A stretch of 55,230 nucleotides of DNA from Bacillota bacterium (GTDB lineage Bacteria > Bacillota > Clostridia > Peptostreptococcales > Anaerovoracaceae), in the NCBI GenBank assembly GCA_017436705.1, contig JAFSCP010000002.1, positions 1-55,230 on the forward strand, in the 5' to 3' direction. Of the stretch, positions 18,059-26,519 are shown in pieces; positions within the stretch are counted from its first letter, which is position 1; each line of letters begins with the position of its first letter. The notes under the pieces were generated by a model that saw only the letters and a program-made list of their open reading frames with translations, was not told the DNA's origin and did no database searches. The translations under genes and the position numbers were made by a program.

Positions 18059-18931
18059 ATGTACAGAGCAGACGGTTACCGGGTTCGTACTAATGACGCC
18101 ATGTATGAACTGGTCCCTTACATCATGCCTTACCGGTATGATGCTTCAAACACCATTACCGTAGATATAGACCTGGACCTGATTCAGGATTATATAAGAA
18201 AGTGCCGTAAAAAAGGCATTCAGATGAGCCACATGAGCATCATCATTGCAGGTGCCCTGAGACTGGTTTCCCAGAATCCCAATCTCAACAGATTCATCAT
18301 GAACCGCAAAATTTACTCACGCAATCACTTCTGCGTTTCATTCGTAACACTGCAGCCCGGCAAAACAAGTGACACTGTAACCAAACTTTATTTCAATCTG
18401 GACGATGACATTTTCACAGTTAACCAGAAGGTCCAGGAAGCCATTGAGCGCACCCAGGTGCCAAATTCGCAGAACGCTCTGGACAAACTGATGGCAAGCC
18501 TTGTGAGAATTCCTTTCCTTGTGGGTACTGCCGTGGGCATTCTGAAGTTTATTGACAAATACTTCACTCTGCCGTTTTCAATTATCAACGCCAGCCCTTT
18601 CCACACCAGTCTCTTTGTGACCAATCTGGCCTCAATCAGAACTGACACCATTCATCATCACCTTTATGAATTCGGTACCACCGGAATCTTCATTTCCATG
18701 GGCCAGCCGAAGAAAAAAGTGATTCTCAACGGCGAAAATGTGGAAGAACACAAGGTCATGGAGCTTGGCATCGTAACTGACGAGCGTATTGCCAACGGTC
18801 ACTACTACGGCCGTTGCTTCCGTGAGCTGAACAAATACTACAAAAACCCTGAACTTCTGGAAACCCGACCTGAGTCCGTGGTCCGCGACCCTGACATAAG
18901 AGTAAAGAATCCTAAGTTCATCGTAAAATAA
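18059..18931 (+). CDS. Stand-alone 2-oxoacid dehydrogenase E2-like acyltransferase domain
   Basis: A 290-residue protein with the chloramphenicol-acetyltransferase/E2 catalytic fold but no lipoyl or peripheral-subunit-binding domain. Family-like segments include SHMSIIIAGALRLV and the C-terminal block. The usual DHRxxDG catalytic motif reads DERIANG followed by His248, so the standard catalytic His is a Glu and the Asp is an Asn. It may be inactive or use the shifted His. The start at 18059 has AAAGGAGG directly upstream; an in-frame upstream start at 17999 lacks one. No E1 or E3 genes are nearby. Confidence 0.8.
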   Translation: MYRADGYRVRTNDAMYELVPYIMPYRYDASNTITVDIDLDLIQDYIRKCRKKGIQMSHMSIIIAGALRLVSQNPNLNRFIMNRKIYSRNHFCVSFVTLQPGKTSDTVTKLYFNLDDDIFTVNQKVQEAIERTQVPNSQNALDKLMASLVRIPFLVGTAVGILKFIDKYFTLPFSIINASPFHTSLFVTNLASIRTDTIHHHLYEFGTTGIFISMGQPKKKVILNGENVEEHKVMELGIVTDERIANGHYYGRCFRELNKYYKNPELLETRPESVVRDPDIRVKNPKFIVK

Positions 18932-18958
18932 CTATATTAAAAAAAGAGGTACATACAA

Positions 18959-19360
18959 ATGGACAGAAAAGAACAGGCAACATTTTTACATAAGCAGGGA
19001 TTTAACTGTGCGCAGTCAGTGGCGTGCTCCTTCTGCCACGTAATGGGCGCTGACCCTGAAACTACTTTCAGACTTGCAGAAGGTTTCGGCTTCGGTATGG
19101 GAACCATGGGTACATGCGGCGCAGTAAGCGCTATGGCAATGGTTGTCGGCATGAAAATCAGCGACGGCGACCTGGACGCTCCCAAGACTAAAAAAGAATG
19201 CTATGCGATGATGAAAAAACTTTACAAGGAATTCGAAGAAATCAACGGTTCCACTGTATGCGCTGAACTGAAGAGTTCAGGCAATGATAACCGCAAGAGC
19301 TGCGACGAACTGATACAGTGTGCTGCAGAACTTCTTGACAAACATCTTCTCGGTCTGTAA
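18959..19360 (+). CDS. C_GCAxxG_C_C family putative redox protein
   Basis: A 133-residue protein of the family named after its conserved Cys/Gly pattern: GFNCAQSVACSF near residue 15, then GTCGAVSAMAMV, and spaced cysteines later (ECYAMM, TVCAELK, SCDELIQC). These proteins are predicted to bind a metal or Fe-S centre and act in redox chemistry; no precise function is established. It follows the E2-like gene by 27 nt, with AGAGG upstream, and ends at a strong terminator, so the two form an operon. Confidence 0.9.
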   Translation: MDRKEQATFLHKQGFNCAQSVACSFCHVMGADPETTFRLAEGFGFGMGTMGTCGAVSAMAMVVGMKISDGDLDAPKTKKECYAMMKKLYKEFEEINGSTVCAELKSSGNDNRKSCDELIQCAAELLDKHLLGL

Positions 19361-19378
19361 AATCCGCAAAAAAATTAC

Positions 19379-19412
19379 GAGCTTCACCGGTGTCCGGTGA
19401 AGCTCTTTTTTA
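19379..19412. terminator. Bidirectional intrinsic terminator
   Basis: Perfect 12-bp stem gagcttcaccgg / ccggtgaagctc, 3-nt loop, T-run on one side and A-run on the other. Confidence 0.92.
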
Positions 19413-19415
19413 TGT

Positions 19416-19898
19416 TTATAACCAGTCAATCTTTCTTTTTTTCAGACCTTTGTACAGCAGCCAGCCAAGCACGCCGCAGGAAATAATTTCCCCTATGCCT
19501 ACCGTTACAAGCAGGTAGAGATAGCCCTCCTGAAGCCCGTATACTTTCTGCAGCACCAGCGGTACTATGAGCGAGTTGGCTGCAATCGGAAAAACCGGTC
19601 CCAGCACTGGCACTTTGCGGCCGATGTAATAGGTTCCGGCAGCTCCCAGAAATGTGGCCAGCGAACCGAAGACAATGTCCCACAAAGCGCAGCCTGTCAT
19701 CATATTTGCCAAAGCGCAGCCTATGGTAAGGCCGGGCACCGCGGCCCATGTAAACAGCGGCATAATCGTCAGTGCTTCTGACAGACGTATCTGAATTGCT
19801 CCGCTGGCAAGCCCCGCTGCATTGGCAATAAAGGTCAGTACCACATACAGGGCGGCTATAAGCGCTGCCCATGTCAGGTTAAGAGTGTTGTTTTTCAT
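19416..19898 (-). CDS. queT: QueT family queuosine-precursor transporter (ECF S component)
   Basis: A 160-residue integral membrane protein with about five or six helices and the QueT signature IQIRLSEALTIMP, the S component of an ECF transporter for queuosine precursors such as preQ1. The identification is strengthened by a preQ1-I riboswitch that overlaps its ribosome-binding site. No queuosine biosynthesis genes are in the window, so the host may salvage the precursor for tRNA modification. It lies 63 nt after ecsC on the same strand. Confidence 0.95.
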   Translation of the reverse strand: MKNNTLNLTWAALIAALYVVLTFIANAAGLASGAIQIRLSEALTIMPLFTWAAVPGLTIGCALANMMTGCALWDIVFGSLATFLGAAGTYYIGRKVPVLGPVFPIAANSLIVPLVLQKVYGLQEGYLYLLVTVGIGEIISCGVLGWLLYKGLKKRKIDWL

Positions 19899-19908
19899 TT
19901 TTAATTCT

Positions 19909-19949
19909 CCTTAGTTTTGTTTTAAGTGAGGATGGTTACGAACTCACTG
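19909..19949 (-). promoter_or_regulatory. preQ1-I riboswitch overlapping the queT ribosome-binding site
   Basis: On the minus strand the stem AGTGAG / CTCACT encloses a loop TTCGTAACCATC. It is followed by an A-rich tail AAAACAAAACTAAGGAG, the classical compact preQ1-I pseudoknot layout. The Shine-Dalgarno AAGGAG lies in the pseudoknot tail, so preQ1 binding should block translation of queT. It sits in the 63-nt gap after ecsC, so control would act within a polycistronic message or on a transcript starting inside ecsC. Confidence 0.88.
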
Positions 19950-19961
19950 ATTTGGTGAAGG

Positions 19962-20786
19962 TTATATAGTTATTCCCTCAGCGGCAAGCTTGCTTCCGAG
20001 GAACCTTCTTCTGTATTTGAGAACAGCATAGTCGCTGATTCTGTTGACATAAACCGGGTCAAAAATGCCGCCGGCAACTCCCACAATCATCTGCCCCTGC
20101 AGGAATTTGGTGTAAATCATTTCTTTAGAAAGAGCCTCTGATGTGATCTTCATCTGGTCTTCCTTGGCTACAGTCCACTCTCCGATTACATCGCCATGCC
20201 ATGCAATGTAGTCGATAATATCGTTGAACTCCTGATTTTTACGGATGAACTCCTCTTCGTCGCACATTGCCGCTTCTATAAGCTTGAGAATGAATATTTT
20301 TTCCTCGTCACACTCGTAATTATAGCCGTAGCTGAGAGCAATTTCGTAAACGCTCTTGAGCACCATGGCAATAAACAGAGGGATATCCGGAATCCCGGCT
20401 CCCACAAGGCCCAGCCCCACGCCCTCCACACTGGAAATGAGCAGGTTTGTCGCCTTGGCAGACTTCGCCTGTTTTGTAAAGGACCGGGCAGACTTACGGT
20501 TTCCCATAAGTTCGTGCGCCAGAGTATTTACTTTGAAGTCAGCTTCTTTTTTATTCTTATCATAGGTCTTTTCGATGACCCCTGTTCCCTTTTCAAAAAT
20601 AATCTGGAATCCTTTAAAAAATGCCGCATTAAGAGTACCGCTCAGCTTATCCGGTATGAAGCGGTCCAGTTTCTGTATCAGCACAAAAGTAGGTCCGTCC
20701 TGACGTTTGGCAGCGAACTTTGCTTCACGCTTAGCCAGGTCATCCCACTCTTTTTCCCAAGGTGATTTTTTCTTAGATGTCTGCAT
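19962..20786 (-). CDS. EcsC family protein
   Basis: A 274-residue protein of the EcsC family, named for the third gene of the Bacillus ecs ABC-transporter operon; its biochemical role is not known. The signature is the glycine-rich hydrophobic stretch SSVEGVGLGLVGAGIPDIPLF followed by a long helix with YEIALSYGYNYECDEEK. The N-terminus is basic and charged, without signal peptide. No ecsA or ecsB is adjacent. It precedes queT, possibly on one transcript with the riboswitch between them. Confidence 0.9.
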   Translation of the reverse strand: MQTSKKKSPWEKEWDDLAKREAKFAAKRQDGPTFVLIQKLDRFIPDKLSGTLNAAFFKGFQIIFEKGTGVIEKTYDKNKKEADFKVNTLAHELMGNRKSARSFTKQAKSAKATNLLISSVEGVGLGLVGAGIPDIPLFIAMVLKSVYEIALSYGYNYECDEEKIFILKLIEAAMCDEEEFIRKNQEFNDIIDYIAWHGDVIGEWTVAKEDQMKITSEALSKEMIYTKFLQGQMIVGVAGGIFDPVYVNRISDYAVLKYRRRFLGSKLAAEGITI

Positions 20787-20930
20787 AAATAATCCCCCTT
20801 AACCATGATATTATACCACGTTTTCACCTAAATTACAATTTCTTTACATGGAAAATCCTTTTTTGCCACACGCATACGAAAAAAACAAATTGTATTATTT
20901 ACACACGAAAACTTACGAGGAGGCGAAAAC

Positions 20931-21629
20931 ATGTATAAACCAAGACCGGCACCGAAATACCGGCACGAGCACAAATACGAAATAAGTGCCGCAAACTACT
21001 ACCCCCTGCGGCAGAAACTGAGGGCAGCACTCAGCTCCGACCCTAACAGCGACGAAACTGGCAGATATATGATTACCAGTCTGTATTTCGACAACTGTTT
21101 TGATAAAGCCCTGGCCGAAAAAGTCAGCGGCGTTAGCCAACGCGAAAAATTCCGTTTCCGCTACTATGGCACAGACACCCGTCTTATATTTCTTGAGAAA
21201 AAACAGAAAGTAAATGGTCTCTGCCTTAAAACCTCAGAGCCTGTGAGCCTTGAGCAGGTGGAAGAAATCCTTTCAGGCCGCTGGCAGCATCTTACCGCAG
21301 CAGATCATCCTCTCCTTGCAGAACTGGCTTTCAAAATGAACACCCAGCTTCTTCGCCCCCGCACCGTAGTCCGCTACTGGCGCGAAGCATATATTTACAG
21401 GGCAGGGAATGTGCGGATTACCTTTGACAGCAATATTACCACAGGGCTGCGGCCGGAAAACTTTCTTGAGAGAGAGTGCCCTGTCCCTGCTGAAATGACC
21501 ACTCCGGATTCGCTTATTCTCGAAGTAAAATACGATGAGTTCATGCCGGACATGGTCAGAAAACTCATAGCGCCACACTGTACCAGAGTGCAGGCCTTTT
21601 CCAAATACGCTCAGTGCAGAGCATTTTAA
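20931..21629 (+). CDS. VTC-domain polyphosphate polymerase-like protein
   Basis: A 232-residue protein made of a single VTC domain, the tunnel-shaped fold that makes polyphosphate from ATP in yeast Vtc4 and is found in many bacteria. Visible family features are RHEHKYEIS near the start, TSLYFDN, the basic strand REKFRFRYYG, FLEKKQK, VRITFDSNI and the metal-binding-type ILEVKYDEFMP. GAGGAGG precedes the ATG. It is first in a three-gene operon with the DUF4956 and CotH genes, an arrangement seen repeatedly in Firmicutes and Actinobacteria. Confidence 0.92.
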   Translation: MYKPRPAPKYRHEHKYEISAANYYPLRQKLRAALSSDPNSDETGRYMITSLYFDNCFDKALAEKVSGVSQREKFRFRYYGTDTRLIFLEKKQKVNGLCLKTSEPVSLEQVEEILSGRWQHLTAADHPLLAELAFKMNTQLLRPRTVVRYWREAYIYRAGNVRITFDSNITTGLRPENFLERECPVPAEMTTPDSLILEVKYDEFMPDMVRKLIAPHCTRVQAFSKYAQCRAF

Positions 21630-21663
21630 TGACTGATAAATTACAACACGGAGGATATATATA

Positions 21664-22335
21664 ATGACTTTTAACGATATTTTCAAAGCAAACTTTTTAG
21701 AAAGCGTTAACGCTTTTTCAGTAACCGACACACTTCTGGGGCTTGCATCCGCATTCATCATCGGAATGTTTATTTTCCTTATTTACAAGAAAACCTGCGC
21801 CGGAATCATGTATTCCAACAACTTTGCGCTTACGCTTATTGGCCTTACTCTGGTAACTACTCTCGTTATCATGGCTGTAACCTCAAATGTAATCCTTTCT
21901 CTGGGTATGGTGGGCGCGCTGTCCATCGTAAGATTCCGTGCGGCAATCAAGGAGCCAATCGAAATCGTGTACCTTTTCTGGGCCATTGCTGCAGGCATCG
22001 TTGTTGGCGCAGGTTTAATCCCGCTGGCGGTAATCAGTTCCGTGATTATCGGTCTGGTACTTTTCGTAATGGCAAGCCGCAAGACTTATGAAAACCCTTA
22101 TATGCTGATTCTTCACGCTGAAAACGAAGATGCTGAAGCTGAAGCAATGGTGATTCTTAAAGAAAACGCAGGCAAGATGGTTGTAAAAGCAAAGACTGTA
22201 ACTGCTTCCGGCATTGAGCTCAGCGCAGAAGTGAAACTCAAAGACGCTTCCACATCCTTTATCAGCAGACTTTGTGACATTGACGGCGTAACAAGCGCTT
22301 CACTTGTAAGTTACAACGGCGAGTACATGGCATAA
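21664..22335 (+). CDS. DUF4956 integral membrane protein
   Basis: A 223-residue protein with about four N-terminal membrane helices (to about residue 138) and a soluble C-terminal domain of about 85 residues. The segment MVGALSIVRFRAAIKEP is typical of DUF4956 proteins, which accompany VTC-domain and CotH genes. Function is unproven; a role in moving or handling polyphosphate at the membrane is inferred from the gene set. It lies between the VTC gene and cotH with short gaps and its own GGAGG. Confidence 0.9.
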   Translation: MTFNDIFKANFLESVNAFSVTDTLLGLASAFIIGMFIFLIYKKTCAGIMYSNNFALTLIGLTLVTTLVIMAVTSNVILSLGMVGALSIVRFRAAIKEPIEIVYLFWAIAAGIVVGAGLIPLAVISSVIIGLVLFVMASRKTYENPYMLILHAENEDAEAEAMVILKENAGKMVVKAKTVTASGIELSAEVKLKDASTSFISRLCDIDGVTSASLVSYNGEYMA

Positions 22336-22346
22336 GGAGGCCTTCT

Positions 22347-24152
22347 ATGCTCGACAATAAAAATACAGGCAAAATAGCTTTAGCGGTCATGGTTCTGGCA
22401 GTAATCATCCTGCTTGTGTTTATGCTTACCTACAGAGGCACAGCATCAGCCGGCGGCTACACCATGACCTATGAATCGACACTTTTTGACACATCACAGA
22501 TTATAGAAATCAATATTGACATTGACGAAGCAGACTGGCAGCAGCTTCTTGATACTGCGACATATGAGGAATACTACACCTGTGATGTGACTGTAAACGG
22601 CACCACTTACAAAAATGTGGGCATACGTCCCAAGGGCAACACCAGCCTTACCATGGTTGCTTCTTCGGATTCAGACCGTTACAGTTTCAAACTGAAATTC
22701 GACGAATATGTGGATAATCAGACCTGCGAAGGGCTTTCCAAGCTGGTTCTCAACAACAATTATGCCGATGCAACTATGATGAAGGAGGCTATCGTTTACG
22801 ACATGTTCGCTTATCTTGATACTGATGCCAGCCTTTATAACTACGCAAAAGTCTCCGTAAACGGTGAATATTCCGGCGTTTATCTGGCACTGGAGCCGGT
22901 TGAAGAGGAGTTTGCCCTGAGAAATTACGGAAACAGCTACGGCGAATTTTACAAGCCGGACAGCATGGAAATGGGTGGCGCCGGTAAAATGAAAGATTTC
23001 AAGGTGGACGACGTAAAGGAAATTCTGGGCTTCGGTGAAGATACAGCGGTTGAGTATGCGGGTAATGTTGCAGCGGACGATTCGATGAATCCCGACAAAT
23101 TTCATATGCCCGGTGATATGCAGAGGCCGAACATGAACACCGGCGGCGAAGGCTTCAGCAGTAGCATCATGCCTGACATGGGCGGCGACTTCGGCGGCAA
23201 TCGCGGCAGCTTTGGCGGCGGTGGTTCCGGAGGAAGCAGCACCTCCCTCAATTATATCGACGATGAACTTTCCAGTTACAGCACCATCTGGAACAGTTCA
23301 GTTTTCCAGTCCACTGACGCAGACCATCAGCGCGTGATTACTGCGCTGAAAAACCTCTGTGCAGACAATGTTGACACTGAAACTCTTGAGCAGTATATGG
23401 ACGTAGACAACATGCTGAAGTATATGGCCGTCCATACTTTTTCAGTAAATCTGGACAGCCTGAGCGGCAACATGGCCCACAACTATTACCTCTATGAAAA
23501 TGATGGCCGGATCAACATGGTTCCGTGGGACTACAATCTGTCTTTCGGTGGTTTTCAATCCGGTGATGCCACCAGCACCATTAACTTCCCGATTGACACG
23601 CCGTTTTCCAGTGGAATTGATATGAGCGAAAGCAGAAAGATTTTCGCAGCACTTCTGAACAATGAAGATTGCCTGGCAAAATACCACGAATATCTGCGAA
23701 TTTTGTCGGAGGAATATGTTGGCGGCGGCCGGTTCACGGAAACCTATGAAAGAATCCGCAGCCAGATTGATGGTCTCGTAGCTGAAGACCCGACCTCCTT
23801 CTTCACTTACGAAGAATACAAAGCAGGCACCCAGACTCTGGTTGAGGTAGTAAACCTCCGTGCAGAAAGCATTTCAGGGCAGCTTGATGGCACTGTACCT
23901 TCAACCCACGAGGGTCAGAATGCAAATCCTGATGCCCTCATCGACTGTACTGATATCGATATCAGCGTAATGGGTAGTATGACGGGCGGCGGTGGAAAAG
24001 ACGGTTTCAGCGGTGGTGCCCGAGGCGACCGAGGTGACAGACCTGAAAGAGGCGACGGCAGCCAGATGCCCGACAGCATGGAAAACTTTGACCCAAGTCA
24101 GATTCAGCAGGGCGGTGGTTTCGGCGGTATGGTTCAGATGCCGCAGCAATAA
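22347..24152 (+). CDS. CotH-type protein kinase, membrane-anchored
   Basis: A 601-residue protein with a short cytoplasmic head, one membrane helix (about residues 9-27) and a large outside domain. The CotH kinase fold is marked by GIRPKGNTSL, LVLNNNYADATMM, and the metal-binding block NYYLYENDGRINMVPWDYN. Bacillus CotH phosphorylates spore-coat proteins. Two Gly/Met/Asp-rich low-complexity stretches are present, one in the middle of the kinase domain (about 250-300) and one at the C-terminus (about 545-601). It ends the VTC-DUF4956-CotH operon, 11 nt after DUF4956. Its substrate here is unknown. Confidence 0.9.
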   Translation: MLDNKNTGKIALAVMVLAVIILLVFMLTYRGTASAGGYTMTYESTLFDTSQIIEINIDIDEADWQQLLDTATYEEYYTCDVTVNGTTYKNVGIRPKGNTSLTMVASSDSDRYSFKLKFDEYVDNQTCEGLSKLVLNNNYADATMMKEAIVYDMFAYLDTDASLYNYAKVSVNGEYSGVYLALEPVEEEFALRNYGNSYGEFYKPDSMEMGGAGKMKDFKVDDVKEILGFGEDTAVEYAGNVAADDSMNPDKFHMPGDMQRPNMNTGGEGFSSSIMPDMGGDFGGNRGSFGGGGSGGSSTSLNYIDDELSSYSTIWNSSVFQSTDADHQRVITALKNLCADNVDTETLEQYMDVDNMLKYMAVHTFSVNLDSLSGNMAHNYYLYENDGRINMVPWDYNLSFGGFQSGDATSTINFPIDTPFSSGIDMSESRKIFAALLNNEDCLAKYHEYLRILSEEYVGGGRFTETYERIRSQIDGLVAEDPTSFFTYEEYKAGTQTLVEVVNLRAESISGQLDGTVPSTHEGQNANPDALIDCTDIDISVMGSMTGGGGKDGFSGGARGDRGDRPERGDGSQMPDSMENFDPSQIQQGGGFGGMVQMPQQ

Positions 24153-24162
24153 CATCGACATA

Positions 24163-24351
24163 TTAAGTTATTTGAGCGTACTTCAACAGCACCTTCCCGG
24201 TATCACAATCCAGCTTCTCATTGATAGCAAGTCTTTTGATTAGTGCAATATACGGCTCACTTTCGGTATCGTCACTTATCCTGATTTTCTGAATGAGTTT
24301 ATCCAGCCTTAATCTGACCGTCGGATAGGTTACTCCGTACTGCCAGGCCAT
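24163..24351 (-). pseudogene. Remnant of a DUF2089-like regulator
   Basis: A 62-codon open frame whose translation (MAWQYGVTYPTVRLRLDKLI, then LIKRLAINEKLDCDTGKVLL) resembles the C-terminal half of DUF2089-type HTH proteins. There is no ribosome-binding site, and a stop codon lies two codons before the ATG. The N-terminal portion is absent upstream. I read it as a decayed fragment, not an active gene. Confidence 0.5.
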
Positions 24352-24430
24352 TTTTTAAGTGAGCCGTTATAATACAATACCATGCACACACTGTTTGCCT
24401 CACTAATATAATACAGTGAGGTGCAATCTG

Positions 24431-25234
24431 ATGAATAATATAGTTCTTATGGCACTTGCAGCCACCCTGGGCACCTGGTTTGTCACTGCCATGGGCGCTG
24501 CAACTGTCGTATTTTTTAAATCCCCGAATCCCAGGCTGCTTAACCTGATGCTTGGATTTGCGGCGGGCGTCATGGTGGCGGCCAGTTTCTGGTCGCTCCT
24601 CCAGCCGGCCATTGAAAGGGCTGAGGCCGCTGGAGGCACGCCCGCCTACATCACAGCTACCGGAGGTTTCCTGACAGGAGCCCTGTTCATGTGGATTTCA
24701 GACAAAATTGTAAGCCGGGCCCGGGCCCGCACAGACATTCTGCCCGGTTCTTCCCAGCAGAAACTCAGCCGGGTAATCATGCTGATTCTCTCGATTACCC
24801 TCCACAATATACCGGAAGGTCTTGCAGTTGGCGTAGCTTTTGGTGTCCTGCAAGGCAGCGGTTACTCTGCCGAGGCGCTTATGGGCGCAGTTACCATGGC
24901 CATAGGCATCGGCCTGCAGAATTTTCCGGAAGGTGCTGCTGTTTCAATCCCTCTCCGTCGGGAAGGGTTTTCACGCAGACGAAGCTTTTTCATGGGCCAG
25001 CTCTCCGGCATGGTTGAGCCTGCTGCCGGAGTGCTGGGCGCCCTGCTTGTAACACATGTGACTGCCATCCTGCCCTTTGCCCTCTCCTTCGCGGCGGGGG
25101 CAATGGTGCTGGTGGCAGTCCATGAGCTCATTCCCGAATGTCAGCGAAACCAGGATAAACAGCCTTATTCTGCTACCATGGGTATTATGGCAGGATTTGC
25201 AGTTATGATGCTGCTTGACGTAATGCTTGGCTGA
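24431..25234 (+). CDS. ZIP family metal transporter
   Basis: A 267-residue, eight-helix transporter for zinc or related divalent metals. The metal-site motifs are HNIPEGLAVGVAFG in helix IV and NFPEGAAVSIPL in helix V; a conserved HELIPE is near the end. The start at 24431 has GAGGTG upstream; an in-frame GTG at 24416 is less likely. It stands alone, with a short hairpin (ctcact / agtgag) just before the start, and ends at a bidirectional terminator. Confidence 0.93.
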   Translation: MNNIVLMALAATLGTWFVTAMGAATVVFFKSPNPRLLNLMLGFAAGVMVAASFWSLLQPAIERAEAAGGTPAYITATGGFLTGALFMWISDKIVSRARARTDILPGSSQQKLSRVIMLILSITLHNIPEGLAVGVAFGVLQGSGYSAEALMGAVTMAIGIGLQNFPEGAAVSIPLRREGFSRRRSFFMGQLSGMVEPAAGVLGALLVTHVTAILPFALSFAAGAMVLVAVHELIPECQRNQDKQPYSATMGIMAGFAVMMLLDVMLG

Positions 25235-25239
25235 CACAA

Positions 25240-25278
25240 AAAATCCGACAGGCTTACAAAAACCTGCCGGATTTTTAT
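25240..25278. terminator. Bidirectional intrinsic terminator
   Basis: Stem aatccgacagg / cctgccggatt with one mismatch, flanked by A-run and T-run, between convergent zip and ilvA. Confidence 0.85.
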
Positions 25279-25287
25279 ATGTTATGA

Positions 25288-26490
25288 TTATGATTGTGCT
25301 ACAATTTTAAATCCTGCCTCTGTAAGGGCATTCTTGATTTCCTCAATCTGGGTAAAATCTCTTGTCTCCATACCGATTTTAAGGAAGCAGCTTGCCACTG
25401 CCATGTTTGCATCGGATCTTTCATGAAGAACGCTTACCACATTACCGCCGCAGTCGGAAATAATGGTACTTACGCCCACCAGCTGTCCTGGCTTATCTTC
25501 CAGTTCGATGGTGAGAGTTGCATTTCTGCCTGTGGTTACCAGGCCTCTCGTAATTACTCTTGAAAGAATGTTCACGTCGATGTTGCCACCGGAAACTACG
25601 CAGACAACTTTCTTACCCTCAATCGGAAGCTTGTTGAAAAGCGCCGCCGCCACGCTGACAGCACCTGCACCTTCTGCAACTACTTTCTGCTTTTCCATGA
25701 GCGTAAGGATTGCTGTGGCGATTTCATCTTCTGTTACTGTCACCACTTCATCTACATATTTGCTGATTATATCGAATGTCAGGTCTCCCGGACGCTTTAC
25801 CGCTATACCGTCAGCAAAAGTCGCCACGCTCTTAAGGGCTGTGATTTCCCCTGCTTTCACACTTTCGTACATGGACGGCGCTCTTTCTGCCTGCACGCCG
25901 TAAACTTTTACGTTCGGATTGAGTTGCTTTACTGCACAGGCAATTCCGCTGACAAGGCCGCCGCCACCGATTGGCACAATAATGGCATCCACATCAGGAA
26001 GCTGGTCCAGAATTTCCAGACCGATAGTTCCCTGGCCCGCGATTACCTCTTCATCATCGAAAGGATGGATGAAGGTTGCCCCTGTTTCGTCCCTGAGCCT
26101 GCAGGCCTGTGCATAAGCATCATCGTATGCACCCGGAACCAACTTTACTTCTGCACCGAGAGCCTTGGTAGCCTCAACTTTGCTGATAGGCGCGCCGTCA
26201 GGCATACATACAACGCTCCTGATTCCCATTCTGGTTGCCGCCAGTGCCACACCCTGTGCATGGTTTCCTGCACTGCATGCCACAATACCAGCTGCTTTCT
26301 GTTCTTCTGTCAGCTGGTGAATCTTGTAATATGCTCCGCGGAGCTTGAAGCTTCCTGTCACCTGAAGATTTTCAGTTTTAAGATAAATCTGTGACGGGCC
26401 GGAAAGCTTTTCTGAATATATAAGGTCTGTCTTTCTTGCAGCTTCTTTTAATACGAATGCTGCCTGATAAATCTTATCTAATTTTACCAT
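25288..26490 (-). CDS. ilvA: Threonine ammonia-lyase (threonine dehydratase)
   Basis: Converts threonine to 2-oxobutyrate and ammonia, the entry to isoleucine. The 400-residue protein has the PLP lysine Lys49 in TGSFKLRGAYYK, the glycine-rich phosphate loop GGGGLVSGIA, and a C-terminal ACT-like domain (from about residue 325) for allosteric control. The single short regulatory domain matches the form often called TdcB/IlvA of Firmicutes, so a catabolic role is also possible. It lies 29 nt after the DUF815 ATPase and near the ilv-leu operon, which supplies the rest of the isoleucine pathway. Confidence 0.94.
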   Translation of the reverse strand: MVKLDKIYQAAFVLKEAARKTDLIYSEKLSGPSQIYLKTENLQVTGSFKLRGAYYKIHQLTEEQKAAGIVACSAGNHAQGVALAATRMGIRSVVCMPDGAPISKVEATKALGAEVKLVPGAYDDAYAQACRLRDETGATFIHPFDDEEVIAGQGTIGLEILDQLPDVDAIIVPIGGGGLVSGIACAVKQLNPNVKVYGVQAERAPSMYESVKAGEITALKSVATFADGIAVKRPGDLTFDIISKYVDEVVTVTEDEIATAILTLMEKQKVVAEGAGAVSVAAALFNKLPIEGKKVVCVVSGGNIDVNILSRVITRGLVTTGRNATLTIELEDKPGQLVGVSTIISDCGGNVVSVLHERSDANMAVASCFLKIGMETRDFTQIEEIKNALTEAGFKIVAQS

Positions 26491-26519
26491 AAATCCTCCT
26501 TTTGTCCTGGCCTGCCGGA

